The notes: a model not told the origin generated them from the letters alone. A DNA stretch of 64,000 nucleotides from Ehretia macrophylla (GCA_037974665.1 CM075765.1:12271501-12335500), one strand, 5' to 3'; numbered from the stretch's first letter, positions 35,763 through 47,830 are shown. Made by a program: numbers and translations.

Positions 35763-38220
35763 CTAACACTTTGCATCACATAGCATCAAAGACATTCATA
35801 CATTCGCATTAACCATTTAATACATATTCATGACCAATAAAGGAGATCAACAAAGTAGGTTGAACTCCCGAGCATATTCACGTATCATGTTCATTTGACA
35901 AACTACCAACCATATACCCGAGCAATCACGCCACATTTAACATGCATCAATACACTCACATTTAAAGACAACACATTCTTTAATTCAACCAAACATCATT
36001 AAACTTATCTCCAACACATTAGTACCAACATTCAACTATCAAAGAACATGATCTTTACAACATATTAACATCATCTAAGTACATAAAAACATCACCTTTA
36101 CACATTAACACCAATTAAAGCTTGAAAGAATATAATCATTACAAATCAACTATTTCTAACAAGATTAAGCCATCCTATGAATCTCTACAACACATAACTT
36201 CAACACAATTAATATAGAAACTAACTATAATGCATTTTGAACACATTACAACAACAAAACCAAACATTAAACAAGCTAAACAAACAAATCTATAAAATTA
36301 CATAGTTGCTGGAATTTTATGAAATTAATCAAAATAAACTTCTAAATTCACCAAACTCTCACTAAAGTCATGAAATAATATGCCAATCACATATATATAA
36401 TCATAAACACCAAATCTAACTCAAATTCTCAACTTCTAATAAATAAAGTTGACACATAATCACCTATTTCATCTTCAATAAATTCATATGTATGTATTAA
36501 GCTCTCAAATACTACTACAACATATAATCATTCATACAAGCATTTATAACACACTTATACATGATTTCTACATATCAAAGTAAGCATATACAAACAAAAA
36601 CTTAAAATTTCTACCTTTAGCTAAAGCACTTCTAATTCCTAATTCAGCGGAAGCTTAAATTAATCAAATTGTATGTACATGTTAATAATCTCTAAATACC
36701 TTGTTTTTTTATCTAGAAACGAAGCTTATCAAATGTAGATAGTTCTAGATTCAAACAGAACTCAATTCCGAGTTAAATTCATTGAGTTATAGCCATTTTA
36801 GTGCAAGTACTACCAACTGTCCAGTTGCGACATTTTTTTGCCACATCTCGGAAATGGAAAATTCGGAAGTTCTAAACGTTGGAATATGACTTTTTGTAAA
36901 ACACAAAGTTTGTTCCCAACTGCCTAATATAGCTACTGTAAAACTTTCGTTCAATTCCAAGGTCGTTTACTATTTTTAAAATGTAAAAGAAATCAGAGAC
37001 AGTGAGTTGTCCAATAAATAATTGATAGCTTTCATGGCAAATTCACTTCCTATCTTGCTTCTATAATATCACAAACCTCAAATACAAGCATAAACAAGAT
37101 CACATAATACTATAACAACCTAGATCTACAAACCCTATCGTTTATCTTCAAAAATGCAAAACAAATACAAGATATAACAACAGGAACACAACAAACCCAA
37201 AAGTCTACTCCTAACACATATATCTAGCATTATGAATCAAGATAACAACATTTCTTCAAACTAAATTTAATTTCCAGAATTTAAATCATGCAAGCACACA
37301 GCCTCTCTCACCTTAATTTATCATCTAAGGCTAGAAATGAAGATGAAATGGCAAGAAAAAACTTCTCTATGGATGAAACTTTGCTCAAATCCACCAAGGA
37401 ATGAAGAATCAAGCTTGGAAATAGTTTTTCTTCTCTTTTCTCTTATAGCAGAATTTTGTAGGTATTCTAGGTGTTGTGTGTGTTTTTGACTTGCAAAATA
37501 ATATTTGGCTGAAATAAATAGGCTAAGTCCAATGGTCAAATAACTAATAAGCAAAGTCAAATAGCATTTGTTTGGTCAAACCCGTGTATACAAAACAACT
37601 TTGACACATTTTACTAAAACGATCATAACTTATGCTAGAGAACTCCAATTCACGAACGGTTTGAAGCGTTAGAAACTAGACTCGTAGAGCTTTCCAACCA
37701 TATATATAATTTGCCATATACATGTTCCCAATTAGTGCAGTGTGTATATTTTGTCTTGCAAGAATAATGATAGGTTGATATTTAAAGACCAAGTCAAAGT
37801 TGGTATTTTACAAAATGTCTTATCTATTTGTATGTATTTTAGTATACATACATGTATGTAATAAAAATATCTAATGTATTTATACATATTCAAATACGTA
37901 TACATATATGTATTATATAAGTATAATGTATAAAATAATTTAGTGGTCAAATGAAGTCAAATACAAAAAGTCAAAGTTATCATACTAAGTATATTCTTAT
38001 AGATTTATATGTATTTATGTATGTATTTTATGTATATAAGAGTAAGACTAAGTCAAATACGGTGTTCTTAGTAAAAATATGACTATATATATTCATACGT
38101 ATACAATTTAAATGTAAATTCGTTGTAGTAAAATTGTTAAACACATAATTAGCACATAATACTTTTAAATAATGTTTAAAACAAATAAATGCACATATAA
38201 TGAAATGTTCGGGTCTCACA

Positions 38221-38225
38221 TAGGA
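38221..38225. repeat. Target site duplication TAGGA (right)
   Basis: Matches 30427-30431. Confidence 0.85.
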
Positions 38226-38437
38226 GATATAGGCTTCTTTCTCGGGATTCAATTGATCGAGCATATTGCATCTTTTGCTACCTTGGTTGTGAATCTAGGG
38301 ACTACATCTTTTTGAATTGCAGCTTCACAAAAAGAATATGGAAGGAGAGTTTAAATTTTTTAATGATTGATCTTGCTTGTTCTTCCTTTGATTCTACTCT
38401 TAACTTTGCACATTTACTTAAAGGCAATAAGGATTTC
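38221..38437 (+). pseudogene. L1-type LINE ORF2, part 2 (zinc-binding region)
   Basis: Continues the LINE broken at 30431. The frame runs on with the zinc-binding RVT motif CIFCYLGCESRDYIFLNCSF followed by TKRIWKE. It then stops matching near 38437, where CACTA-type coding sequence begins. No poly(A) tail is seen, so the LINE 3' end was lost. Confidence 0.75.
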
Positions 38438-38676
38438 AAATATTGAGCAGCTGCGTAGACAATAAAAATAGAATGTGGAGATGCATCAAATGCAAGCAGA
38501 ACAAAACAAGCGGTTAATTAATCAACAACAACAGAATGAGGAGCTTCGCAGACGTCAACAAGAAAATAATGAACAACTCTAACAACTGCAAGCACAAATC
38601 GCACTCCTCACGAAATTGTTGCCGACGCCACCTATACAATATCATCCGCCTTCAACTGGTGATGGATTTGAAAATT
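38438..38676 (+). pseudogene. CACTA-type transposase/TNP C-terminal remnant
   Basis: A Gln/Glu/Asn-rich coil (QMQAEQNKRLINQQQQNEEL, then LRRRQQENNEQL) leads to a Pro-rich end (TPPIQYHPPSTGDGFEN) and TAA. One in-frame TAA lies at 38580-38582. Plant En/Spm-type transposases often end in such a coil (family knowledge), and the position just inside a CACTA terminus supports the call. All upstream transposase sequence is missing. It could alternatively be a fragment of a coiled-coil host gene, but the flank argues against that. Confidence 0.5.
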
Positions 38677-39460
38677 AATTTTTCCGTTGTATGTTCTATT
38701 AAAATAATTAAACAGTTTGTACATTTACATTTAGAATTTGTGTTTTTTTTATGGCCTATTACAATTTCAGATTATATGCCTTTTTATTTAAAATGAATTA
38801 AAATTTAAATTAAATGGTTGATATTAATTTGAGGTTTCTACTAATTAATTATTATGTATTTTAATTATTAAAAATGACCAAATAAAAAATATATAAAGAT
38901 TGGCGACAGCATGGAGACTAAGTAGGTTAGAGACGAAATGGAGACGAAATTACTTGGACACATAAAATTTTAGCTACAATTTGGAGATGACACTTTTTGG
39001 AGACGAAATTTGGATAGAGACGGTTTAGAGACAGAATGTGGTTAGAGATGGTTTGGAGACGGAATTGTTTAGAGACAGTTTGAAGACAGAATGTTGTTGG
39101 AGATGGTTTGGAGAAGGAATTGTTTGGAGACAATTTGGAGACGGAATGTGATTGAAGATGGTTTGGAGACGGAATGTGGTTGGAGATGATTTGGAGACGG
39201 AAATAATTGGAGACGATTTGGAGACTGAATGTGGTTAGAGACGGTTTGAAGACGGAATGTGGTTAGCGATGGCTTGGAGACGGATTTTGGAGATGAATTA
39301 AAATCCGTCTCCAAATGAGATAAATTAGCGATGACACGACAAATTGGCAATGATGATTTTGGCGACAGACGATTTTTGTCCCTTTGTCGACGTCTAGACC
39401 ATTTTGGCGATGGAAAGGAGATAGATTTTGGCCGTCGCATTTGGTAGTTTTTTTGTAGTG
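38677..39460 (+). mobile_element. Right end of a CACTA element with subterminal repeats
   Basis: 38880-39300 is packed with repeats of TTGGAGACGGAAT / TAGAGACGGTTTGGAGAC, the subterminal motif array expected where a CACTA transposase binds. The end reads GGTAGTTTTTTTGTAGTG at 39443-39460, i.e. CACTACAAAAAAACTACC inverted. The left end of this copy is not adjacent; a related inverted end lies at 19072-19290. Confidence 0.75.
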
Positions 39461-40510
39461 TATTGTAATCTATCTAGTGGTCTCTAGTATTTGATGATCC
39501 TATTGGTGTTGGTAAGATAACCCAGCTAGAATGTATGGTCAACTCGGTAGTAGCTTATCATATATAAGTTAAGTTTGGGCAAACAATGTGTAAATAACAT
39601 TTCAAGGTCCAAATATGCAACAAACTAGTCAAAATCAATAAATTGATATAAATGTAAAGTTTGGGCATGCATTTATGGAAGATTAAATTACTGTAGAGCT
39701 ATGGGGATATGGTTGAATTTTCTCATATAAGTTATACAGAGATGGACAATAGATATGTGAGCACTTTGAAACTTTTGGAGTTGATTGATTCTATCAATAG
39801 AGCATTAAAGTTTTCATAAATAATGATTCAGTTTAGGATTAAGGATAATAATCAAGATGGAAATTGGTTTATTATTCCTCATGGAAAAAATTGTTCTTAT
39901 TCTACCGTTTTACTATTATGTGCTTATAAGTTTTATGAACTAGATACATATAATATAATTTCATATTTGTCATACGCTGGTGCATAATTTTTATGGCATG
40001 TATATTGATTGAGTTGAAATATCAAGTAGATGAATTCATCAGTCGTATTAGCTCAATGATGGAATCATGCATATAGTGAAAACCATGCAGTGTTCTAATG
40101 AAGTTGTTAGACTTTCATAAAATAGTTGAAAGTTGCTGTATATTATGATAAATGAGTTGATAGACAAATATTGTACTTTGACTAGTCTATCTATATATTC
40201 ATGATATATGTTAAATTTATTACTTGCACGCTTGCTCAATTATCAATGTTACTTGAAATATAGTACATGTGCACCATAAATAAGGGGTTCAATTATGCTG
40301 CATGCTTAATATTAGAACTTAGTCTTGAACTAGTAGTTTACTGATATGAGATGTCATATGAAGTTACTCTCATAAAGGTGATATTGTCCGTGTCAAATAA
40401 CTTTGTGATTGACGTAGATAGATTAATTGAAGTAGACCTCTATGTCAGTCTACAAATTATTTGATAAGGATTTTGGGATGTTTGCTTCTTTAAATTAGTA
40501 TATGTAGTTA
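39461..40510. other. Left part of an old retroelement relic
   Basis: AT-rich, without an ORF I can name. Its right edge (40503-40515) joins, across the solo LTR, to sequence with a CCAAAAGGGG word that recurs at 44760-45090. This part and 43011-46950 therefore probably belong to one decayed element. Confidence 0.35.
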
Positions 40511-40515
40511 CCTGC
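40511..40515. repeat. Target site duplication CCTGC (left)
   Basis: Four of five bases match CCTTC at 43006-43010. Confidence 0.6.
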
Positions 40516-43005
40516 TGTCACGCCCCGACCCAACCCCACATAAAAGGTTAAGTCTGGACCCGACAAACGGACAGAGTCTCCTCTGTACCGTGGACATTCT
40601 AAAAACCTGTAAATGCTTAATAAAGTCACAACATAACTAGACATGCATTTATAACTAAAGTTCAAAGTTTCAAGGTCATCTGAGCCTTAAGATATACGAT
40701 AGTTCAGATTCACACAAGCATGCATCCAACTTAACTTCTTTACAAAAGACGCTTATCATACCATTCTATGGTAGCAATTAAACATTCTTAGAAGTTAAGG
40801 ACAACCATCCATTTACCCCCAAGCATGTAAGGTGGCTAGAAGTAGAAAACATAAGTTATTACATGCCAAAGTTTCATAACTTCTACTAAGATCATCTATC
40901 TTTCAACTTACATGCTACACAACATATACATAGCACTTAGGCTACAAAATAGAACATAAAGTAGAACAAGTAGGTTCTTCACATCAATAAGAACATAATC
41001 CACTTCAAGCAACAAGACTCAACAACTAAGGCTACGGATCAATTTGAACCTCATGTTCTTCCCCCTCAACCAAGTCAAGCTGGGGTTCAACCACAGTATC
41101 TCCTGAAACATGTTAGTGAGGTATGAGCAACCACTATTGCCTAGTGAGGGATAAAGACCACCCGGGACGTGCAATGCAATAATTATAGCAAATAAACAAT
41201 ACAAGCAAGTAAAGGAAAATAATATTAGCTACAGATCACACATATCAAAGGATACGATACACTTAACCCCAACACTCCATAATTCTCTTGTCTTTGATCA
41301 CGAACCACGATTCACGAACCACAAACCACAATCAATGTACCGATATAACCCCAATCACTCCAGTGGGGATACTCCGGATATACCCCGATAGTCCTACGAC
41401 CCAATACCCCCTGGCAATCTCCGAACCAGGCTAATGAGGGAATAGGGTACGGAGATCGAATATCCACTGGCAAGCCCGCTGCTGCCCAACCGATATTCAA
41501 TACAACCGCTCCTAACACTATGGTTGCGCAACCAATATGCAATGCACTTAACCAAGACAAGTCAATATCAATAATATAAGCAATAACACGTGGGAGGATC
41601 AACAAAGTAGGTTGACCTCAAAACAGTTAGAATAGAAGCATTTTATATAAGCAATTAAGAAAATTACAAAGAGGCATATTCAAGATTCACATAGAACTGT
41701 ACCAAAAGCTCCAAAACATCTTGAAACCACTTTTAAACATACTAGGAGTCATGTCAAGGTCTTAGAAGCATGAGACAATCGAATTTGTACCTAAACCCCT
41801 TTGTAATCCAATCTGTTTTCCTTCCAAACTCATGCCATTATTCTAGATTCATAAGTGGTCTATTCCATGCTTCTAGTTAACCTATTAGACACCCTTAGGA
41901 TCCTCAAAGTCATGCAATTACCCGTATTTAGCCCGAAAGCCCTAAATTTCCTCTTTTGACTTTGTACTACAAGTACTTCACCCGAAACTCAAACGAAGGC
42001 TAGCAAAGCATAATTAGGGTCTACTTAGCCTAAGAACACCAAAAGTGAAGGCCAATTTTACCCGGATTCGTGATAACCCCAAAACCCCTTTCTAAAAGTC
42101 AGCTATTTCATTTTTTTGCTAGGTTATGAGCAATTAAACCCTACGGGGCCTTTACTTACTTTCATTAACATCTAAAGCACCTATTAGAACCATTAATTCA
42201 AGCTATAATATCTGATTATGCAAAACCTTAATTTTTCTGTCACTATTTATGCCCTACGATTAACAAGTGATTTCAACCGTTTAAACTATAAAACAATAGC
42301 ATAAATTAGGTCTCTACTACATATATACAACATATCTAAGCATATTCAAGCATTCTAATAGCATTTGATTAGAAATCTAGGAATTCAAGAAATGAGCAAC
42401 AATTTCAAAATGCACAAACAAGCATGAAAACCCTTACCAATGTGCGTAAGGACTCCTAGGAGGCTTGTAGACAACCTAAAGCACTTGATCCTAGCTTGGA
42501 TTGGCTTGGAAGGTGGAGTTGAAGAGCAAAATTTCCTCCCTAAGCACAAAGAGGGTTGTCGGGTTCTGTTGTCTCTTTTTTCAGCTCTTTTTTTTCTTGT
42601 GTTTTATGAGCTTATTTTGCATTATGTTGAGTTGGATAAGTGTAGGGTCAAGTTGGGTGTTTAAAAGGTCTTCTAAAATGAGCCTAGTTAGCTTTAAAAT
42701 GAGTCAAATGCGCATAAATTAAATTAGCTAACTAAAACACTTAGTTAAGTTACGTAACGATATTCATTAGATTGACAAAACATTTTCTAAACGGGTGTTC
42801 CTACCGCTTTTAGCTCAAATGCACATTTTTCTCATTCCTATAATAATTAATATGATTTAATAAAAATGTTAATTCTTGGTAATTAAGTAGTTGAAAAATG
42901 GAGTGAATAGTAACCAAAGAAGACAACAAGTAAAGCACGAAAGAAATGCGCAAATAGTGGATGCAACAGTTAGAAAAATGTTCGGCTAAAAACTCGAGTG
43001 TCACA
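40516..43005 (-). repeat. Solo LTR, 2.49 kb (TGTCACGCCCC...GTGTCACA)
   Basis: TG...CA ends, near-matching 5-bp flanks and no partner LTR. On the minus strand it begins TGTGACACTCGAG and ends GGGGCGTGACA, like long chromovirus LTRs. The type resembles the giant-LTR element but the family differs. A membrane-like ORF at 41312-41605 (minus) lies within and is not regarded as a gene. Removing the LTR joins ACCTGC to CCAAAAGGGG, a word pair found elsewhere in the flanking relic. Confidence 0.7.
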
Positions 43006-45204
43006 CCTTCCCAAAAGGGGTAATTGTGTGTATCAATTTAGAAGAAGCAAAAGTGACAGTGAAAGTGAGAATCATTTTATTTGACGTGGAAGGGGTTTTC
43101 TCACTATTTCACTTGAGTGGGAGGTTTATATCATGTGTTGTGTGTTCTACTCAAAGGAGAATATGTAGTAATACACTTTTAACTCTCATGAGATTATTAT
43201 AGTTGCATTATATCACCTTTATTAATTATGTCATTATCTCATATGTCTATTGTAGTTAACAACATTCTTGTGTATAATTTTTTGTTTAAATTGAGATTTT
43301 GACTGGAAAACTATTATTAGTTGATTGTGTGACATAGATATTCTCATACTTTTACTTTAAAGTTTTATCCCTTTAAATTTAAATTTGTGGTTAAGCAAAC
43401 TTAAGGTCTTTTGGGCATTATAGTTTTCTGATTATAAAGTTTTCTTTAAGGTATTTGAGTGATCCCTCAAATTAAAGTTGCTTATTTGGTTAACTTTATT
43501 TTTATACACCTTTAAAGTTAGTTTTACCCGTGTCATGATAATTTTAAGGTTATTTTTATTCCATAATGCGCCATTTAATTGTCTCTTGTATGAGGTTTGT
43601 TGGACGTATATGATGGCATTTAAGGATTGGCATATTTAAAATCTTTTTTACAAGTAGAATTTAATTATATATGTATGATTCTACTTTAGTTTTATTGGAG
43701 GCTTTCTTTAAGCAACATTGAACATATATGTTGAAACTTGTTTAACGATATAAAGATCTTATAATATCTTATTTTATCCTAGTTGAACAATTCTCTGGAT
43801 CAAATTGGGTGACTTGGCCAAAGCGGATTATCCATTAATTGTGATTTACGAGACTTACAAGAGAGACCCAAAGGTGGTAAGTGTGAGCATTGACTTTTGA
43901 GGAGCAAAGAGTGAATAGTAAGAATGCTGAAATAATTTTATCATAAGAGACCTTTCTTACCCCTGAATGTGTTAGGTTTATGATATTTGTCTTGCTATTC
44001 ACTTGTGGGAGACTGTAGACTATTTTGTACCTTGTTTGAAGGTGTTTATGTGATAAATTAGAGTCTCAGAAAGTGACAAGTTTTAACTGAAATGATTGAG
44101 TAACAAGTTCATGTTATGTGCAAAGTATGAGATAATCTAATGGAAATTATATTGCACATTTCACTTGCACGTAGGACAGTCATAAAAGGTTGATTGGTAA
44201 TAATCATAACTGCCTTCTACTGCATTTTTGTTCTTTATACATATTCGTAAGATAGTGCTATGGTGATAATCTATTTTAGCATTTTATCTTAATGCTTATT
44301 GAACCTTGATGTTATAATGGCATTTGCACACTATTAAGTACAAGAGTATTATCTCTTGCAATGTTACTTTTTTTAAGAGCTTCCATTCAAAAGATATAAT
44401 CATTATTTGGAAGCTTACATATCAGGATATCCTAGTGTAAAGTCTATTAAAGTTATAAATCAAGTTTATGAGTTTTACAATTTAAATAGATCTCCCATAA
44501 TTCATGAAAAGAAATAAGGTTTGGTAGTACATTCCTTGTATTGGATGTTAAAAGTAAAATTGATTACTTGGGTTGCAACTATGATTAGTTAAAAATTGTG
44601 TAATCTTTATTTTTTTTCTTAGTTTGAAGAAATTTTGGTTGAGAATTATTAGGGTTGTTTATCATCAAAGTGGTCAGTAAAACAAATCAAAATGACTATT
44701 TTTGTCACCAAATTTTCTTTGACGATAGAATAATGAGTTCTCCAAATGAATATATACAGTCGTCTGTCCAATGGGGGTTATTGTGTCTGTTAGTTTAGGG
44801 GGTTTGTATAGGGGGTTTGTACATAATTTTGCAAATTAATATATACAATCACCTGCCCAAAGGGGGTTATTGCATGTGTTAATATGAGTCAATGAAGAGT
44901 GGTAGTGGAGATGTATAGTCAATGAGATTTATTTTTGAGATTGTGCATAATCTACAGGTATGAAAAAATGCATGACTTAGAGGGGTTTTTCTACCCAAAA
45001 GTGATAAACTTCTTGAACGTCGTCTATTTCTCTTGTTCACCTTTATGATTGGGATACCTATAGTATGTTGTGTCATTTGCCCAAAGGGGAGGTTACAATT
45101 ATATACTTGGGTCCCAAGGCCAGCTTATTTTATTATGAGCTATAGTGATTACCCATGTTCTAATCTAGTTGTGTGTTTAATCAATATAAGCAATCAAAGC
45201 CTTA

Positions 45205-45330
45205 GCGAAGAGGGAGATGTTGTTATTAAGAATGTAAGACAGGCTCAGTAATTGATGATCCTCTAACCAAAGGTTTAAGACCCATAATGTTAAACAACAT
45301 GTTGAGATATGGGTATCATAGAGTCATTTG
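45205..45330 (+). pseudogene. Copia RNase H C-terminal tail
   Basis: EGDVVIKNVRQAQ shifts frame into IDDPLTKGLRPIMLNN and ends at TGA. The (V/I)xDPLTKGL motif is a hallmark of the Copia polyprotein end. GTGGGAGTC follows at ~45345 where a PPT is expected. Confidence 0.65.
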
Positions 45331-45737
45331 ATCCCTTGGATTAGTGGGAGTCTATTATAATATGATATTAGAATAATGACTCTGCTTTGTTATGTTTATT
45401 ACATTTTATATCAGCTGATAATAAGTTGTATTGTTTGATGATCACCATTTTTCTAATGTTATTTATTGGTTGAGATCTCGAGATACTATGACAAGAGGTA
45501 TATTGGTTGGTTGCAGTCAAAGGATTTCACTTGCTAGGCATAAAGGTTAGGTGAATTGGAAAACATGAGCTCGTTAGAGTCATGTAATTTCACATGCTAG
45601 GTGTAAAGGAAAATGAAATCAGAATTATAAAGGGTCATACAATTTCACTACTTATTTATTAACCATATGGTTGAAGTGAAAATTGGAGGCATGTTGACTC
45701 AATAGAGTTGGACAATTCGCTTGCTTAGCTATGAGTT

Positions 45738-45847
45738 TTAAGCTAGGCGGTTTGAGCGAAATTATAGAGGATCGATAAGGAAATAGCCATTGTTAAGCTA
45801 GGCGGTTTGAGCGAAATTATAGAGGATCGATAAGGAAATAGCCATTG
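45738..45847 (+). repeat. Perfect 55-bp tandem duplication
   Basis: Two identical copies of TTAAGCTAGGCGGTTTGAGC...ATAGCCATTG, step 55 bp, with no differences. Confidence 0.92.
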
Positions 45848-47073
45848 TTTTTTATCATATGGTTGGCTATTCCTTACTACACAACTAGACTATGATCCAT
45901 GTCAATTTGATTGATAATATTTGTGATTGTTGGATAGGACATGTGTCAATGATAAAAGGCATATCGATCAGTATAGTCTGATAATAAATTGGACCGGATT
46001 GGTTCAAGATGTTTTCTCGGGACTATTATTTTTGAAATCTTGGTTTTGTCAACTATTTTTGTTGTTATCAACCCGAGAGTCTTTTTGAAACAAATAAAAC
46101 TATTTTATTTAAATTCAATTGATTAATTAATGTAGCCCAAGTAGGAGAATGATGGAAAAAAATTATATAGTATGGGTTTACATTAATTAATTGTTTTGAT
46201 TTTCATAAAATGGGTTGATAGATAGTCCTTTAGTGGTAAGCCCATATGTAATCATACAGTTATTGGGTTCAGCATCTTGGTTGTTAAAAGTCTAGTTGGG
46301 TAGTTAAGTGTAGGTTATTAGTTTTACTGAAACCCATGATGGGAAGACCCAATAGAATACCTATCTGAACTAAATCCCCTCTCTAACCCTTATAAAATGA
46401 TCTTATACATATGTAGTGTTATCATGGGCTAGTCCTATTGAAAGCTGCCATAAAGCAAGGGTATAAGAAGGAAAACCTAGTTCGCATTGTATTGCACAAC
46501 GATTCGTCAAATCCCATGGAGCAAACAGGTATGCCTATTTATCTTTTATATTTGGTGTTCTAATTTCATATATGAGTCTTGAGAATTTTATGCGGGGTTG
46601 TAAGTCATGATTATATTAAATAAATTCAACATTATTCTATGTCATCTAGATGAAGGGTGGTAAGATACTTGAAGTAACAAAGGAGACAGATGTAACTAGG
46701 AAATTGTTGTAATATGAGAGGGAAGAAAAGCATTATGTCAATAGATTTATAAATTATGAATACATTACAATGATTTTTCTAAAGTTTTCTTCTGGTTTTT
46801 TTTTTTTTTTGTAAAGTTTTCTTAGTTTGGATTAAATAGCATTTTTCGTCTTATTGGAATAATCATTTGTATGTAAGGTCTTCACTTGTAACTTAAGTAA
46901 GGAGTAAATCTTTTTTTTTAGGGTTTTCTATTTCTATAATTTGAAAGTGAGAACTCCTTTCTTTATTTGGTGTACTTACTTGAGCCAGCAATAAAGCTAA
47001 ACATGAAACTGAATCAGTTTTTCGAGAAATACAAATCAGTAAAATTGATAAGAGAAAGTCTATCAGTTGCTAG

Positions 47074-47566
47074 TGTTAAGATGGAAAACTTTGACTGCTT
47101 CAAACTGCACTTTGAGCTGGACCTGAACCTACAAAACAAAGGAACCGAGAGGGATGCCCACGGTACCTACTCCGACACACAAGTTAGTTAATGTGAGATG
47201 GAGCTTATAAGTTATGAGAGATGGATATTTTTCATCCCTTTCCCTATGGAACTATTCCCATTTTATACTTGTGATAAGGAGATTCCCTAAATGAATAAGG
47301 ATTCCACTAAGATCAGGACTCCTAAGAGTCCTCATTTGCTTAGTAATCTATGGGGATTATATCGCCCATGAATCCTTCCTCATCCAATCTCCTTGATCTT
47401 ATCCTTATCGTCATGGTTTCCCTGCTCGCGTGCCTGCCTAATGGCTCCGCTAGGCTCAGGGCTCGAAGAAGGACAGGGCTGGCCATTATTACCAAGGCTG
47501 AAGCCCCGGGCTCAAAGGAAGACAAGGCTAACCATTATTACCAGGGCTGGAGCCCCACCCTTATTA
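47074..47566 (-). repeat. 3' LTR of the Tat-type element
   Basis: Starts TGTTAAGATGG and ends near CCCTTATTA on the plus strand. Direct repeat of 60654-61144. The plus-strand ORFs at 47350-47652 and 47393-47587 overlap the LTR and are not genes. Confidence 0.82.
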
Positions 47567-47585
47567 TCTGCCTCCCCAATCCTCT
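47567..47585 (-). other. Polypurine tract of the Tat-type element
   Basis: The reverse strand reads AGAGGATTGGGGAGGCAGA next to the LTR. Confidence 0.6.
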
Positions 47586-47779
47586 GAGCTGGCACACAGG
47601 TCTAGGGATTGTCACAACATTGGGGCTCTTCATCTTCATCAGCGATTACTAGCTGTTGCAACCGTCCACTGTACACGTCCCTTCAACTTTGCTGCCACTT
47701 TGCAGGCACGTTTCCCGCAATTCATGTCGCTACTCCCCACGATCCTATGTGGGTCAACTCATCCGTATGTAGGGCCCCG

Positions 47780-47830
47780 TGGGGTCTTTTATAAAGGGAG
47801 CCCTCCCATGTCCGTGCCCCATTCGCATTC
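47780..47830 (+). promoter_or_regulatory. Core promoter of the antisense gene
   Basis: CTTTTATAAAGGGAG at 47786-47800 is a good plant TATA box on the plus strand, about 130 bp upstream of the ATG at 47924. It lies inside the element but outside the LTR, so this gene would not depend on the LTR promoter. A start of transcription near 47820 is inferred from spacing only. Confidence 0.55.

Larger units (their letters stand above)
30432..38220 (-). mobile_element. Giant-LTR element: two ~3.7-kb LTRs around 341 bp
   Basis: LTRs at 30432-34120 (3689 bp) and 34462-38220 (3759 bp) are direct repeats with TG...CA ends, flanked by TAGGA. The reversed tRNA-iMet PBS at 34446-34457 lies beside the right LTR. 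A purine tract (reverse of 34121-34135) abuts the left one, so the element is on the minus strand. The interior is only 34121-34461. It encodes no protein, and what remains looks like the two extreme edges of a larger element. It can only have moved in trans. LTR length and the TGTGAGACCC...GGGGCRTGACA termini suggest a Gypsy chromovirus-like (Tekay-type) source, which is inference; the iMet primer fits several lineages. Confidence 0.88.
34462..38220 (-). repeat. 5' LTR of the giant-LTR element
   Basis: 3759 bp. It matches the left LTR throughout, with about 7% difference over 34462-34840 and about 2% over 37740-38220 by hand count. Confidence 0.88.
43011..47073 (+). pseudogene. Degenerate Copia-like relic
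   Basis: Mostly non-coding. CYGCCCAAAGGGG-type words recur at about 44764, 44857 and 45078. A Copia pol tail lies at 45205-45330, and 45345-46540 looks LTR-like. The plus-strand ORFs at 45033-45251 and 46967-47191 carry no complete domain. The sequence between 46600 and 47073 is AT-rich, with nothing identifiable. Confidence 0.45.

Noticed and set aside
35349-35812. Overlapping ORFs on both strands with repeated peptides (GYPYANVN, SPLCESVG, HPTLSHKG)
   Set aside because: They arise because the minisatellite unit is 27 bp. Three frames are open at once, there is no domain, and the region lies inside an LTR.
19072-39460. One single 20-kb CACTA element as the definite interpretation
   Set aside because: No TNP2-type transposase is visible between the ends, and the left piece has its own CACTA-like second end near 19402. 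Kept only as a testable option.
41312-41605. Minus-strand ORF with hydrophobic stretches resembling a membrane protein
   Set aside because: It is inside the 2.49-kb solo LTR, without promoter context or family resemblance.
43006-43020. Polypurine tract right of the LTR at 40516-43005, which would make it part of a full element
   Set aside because: The near-matching 5-bp flanks and the inferred empty site with words recurring in the neighbouring relic favour a solo LTR.
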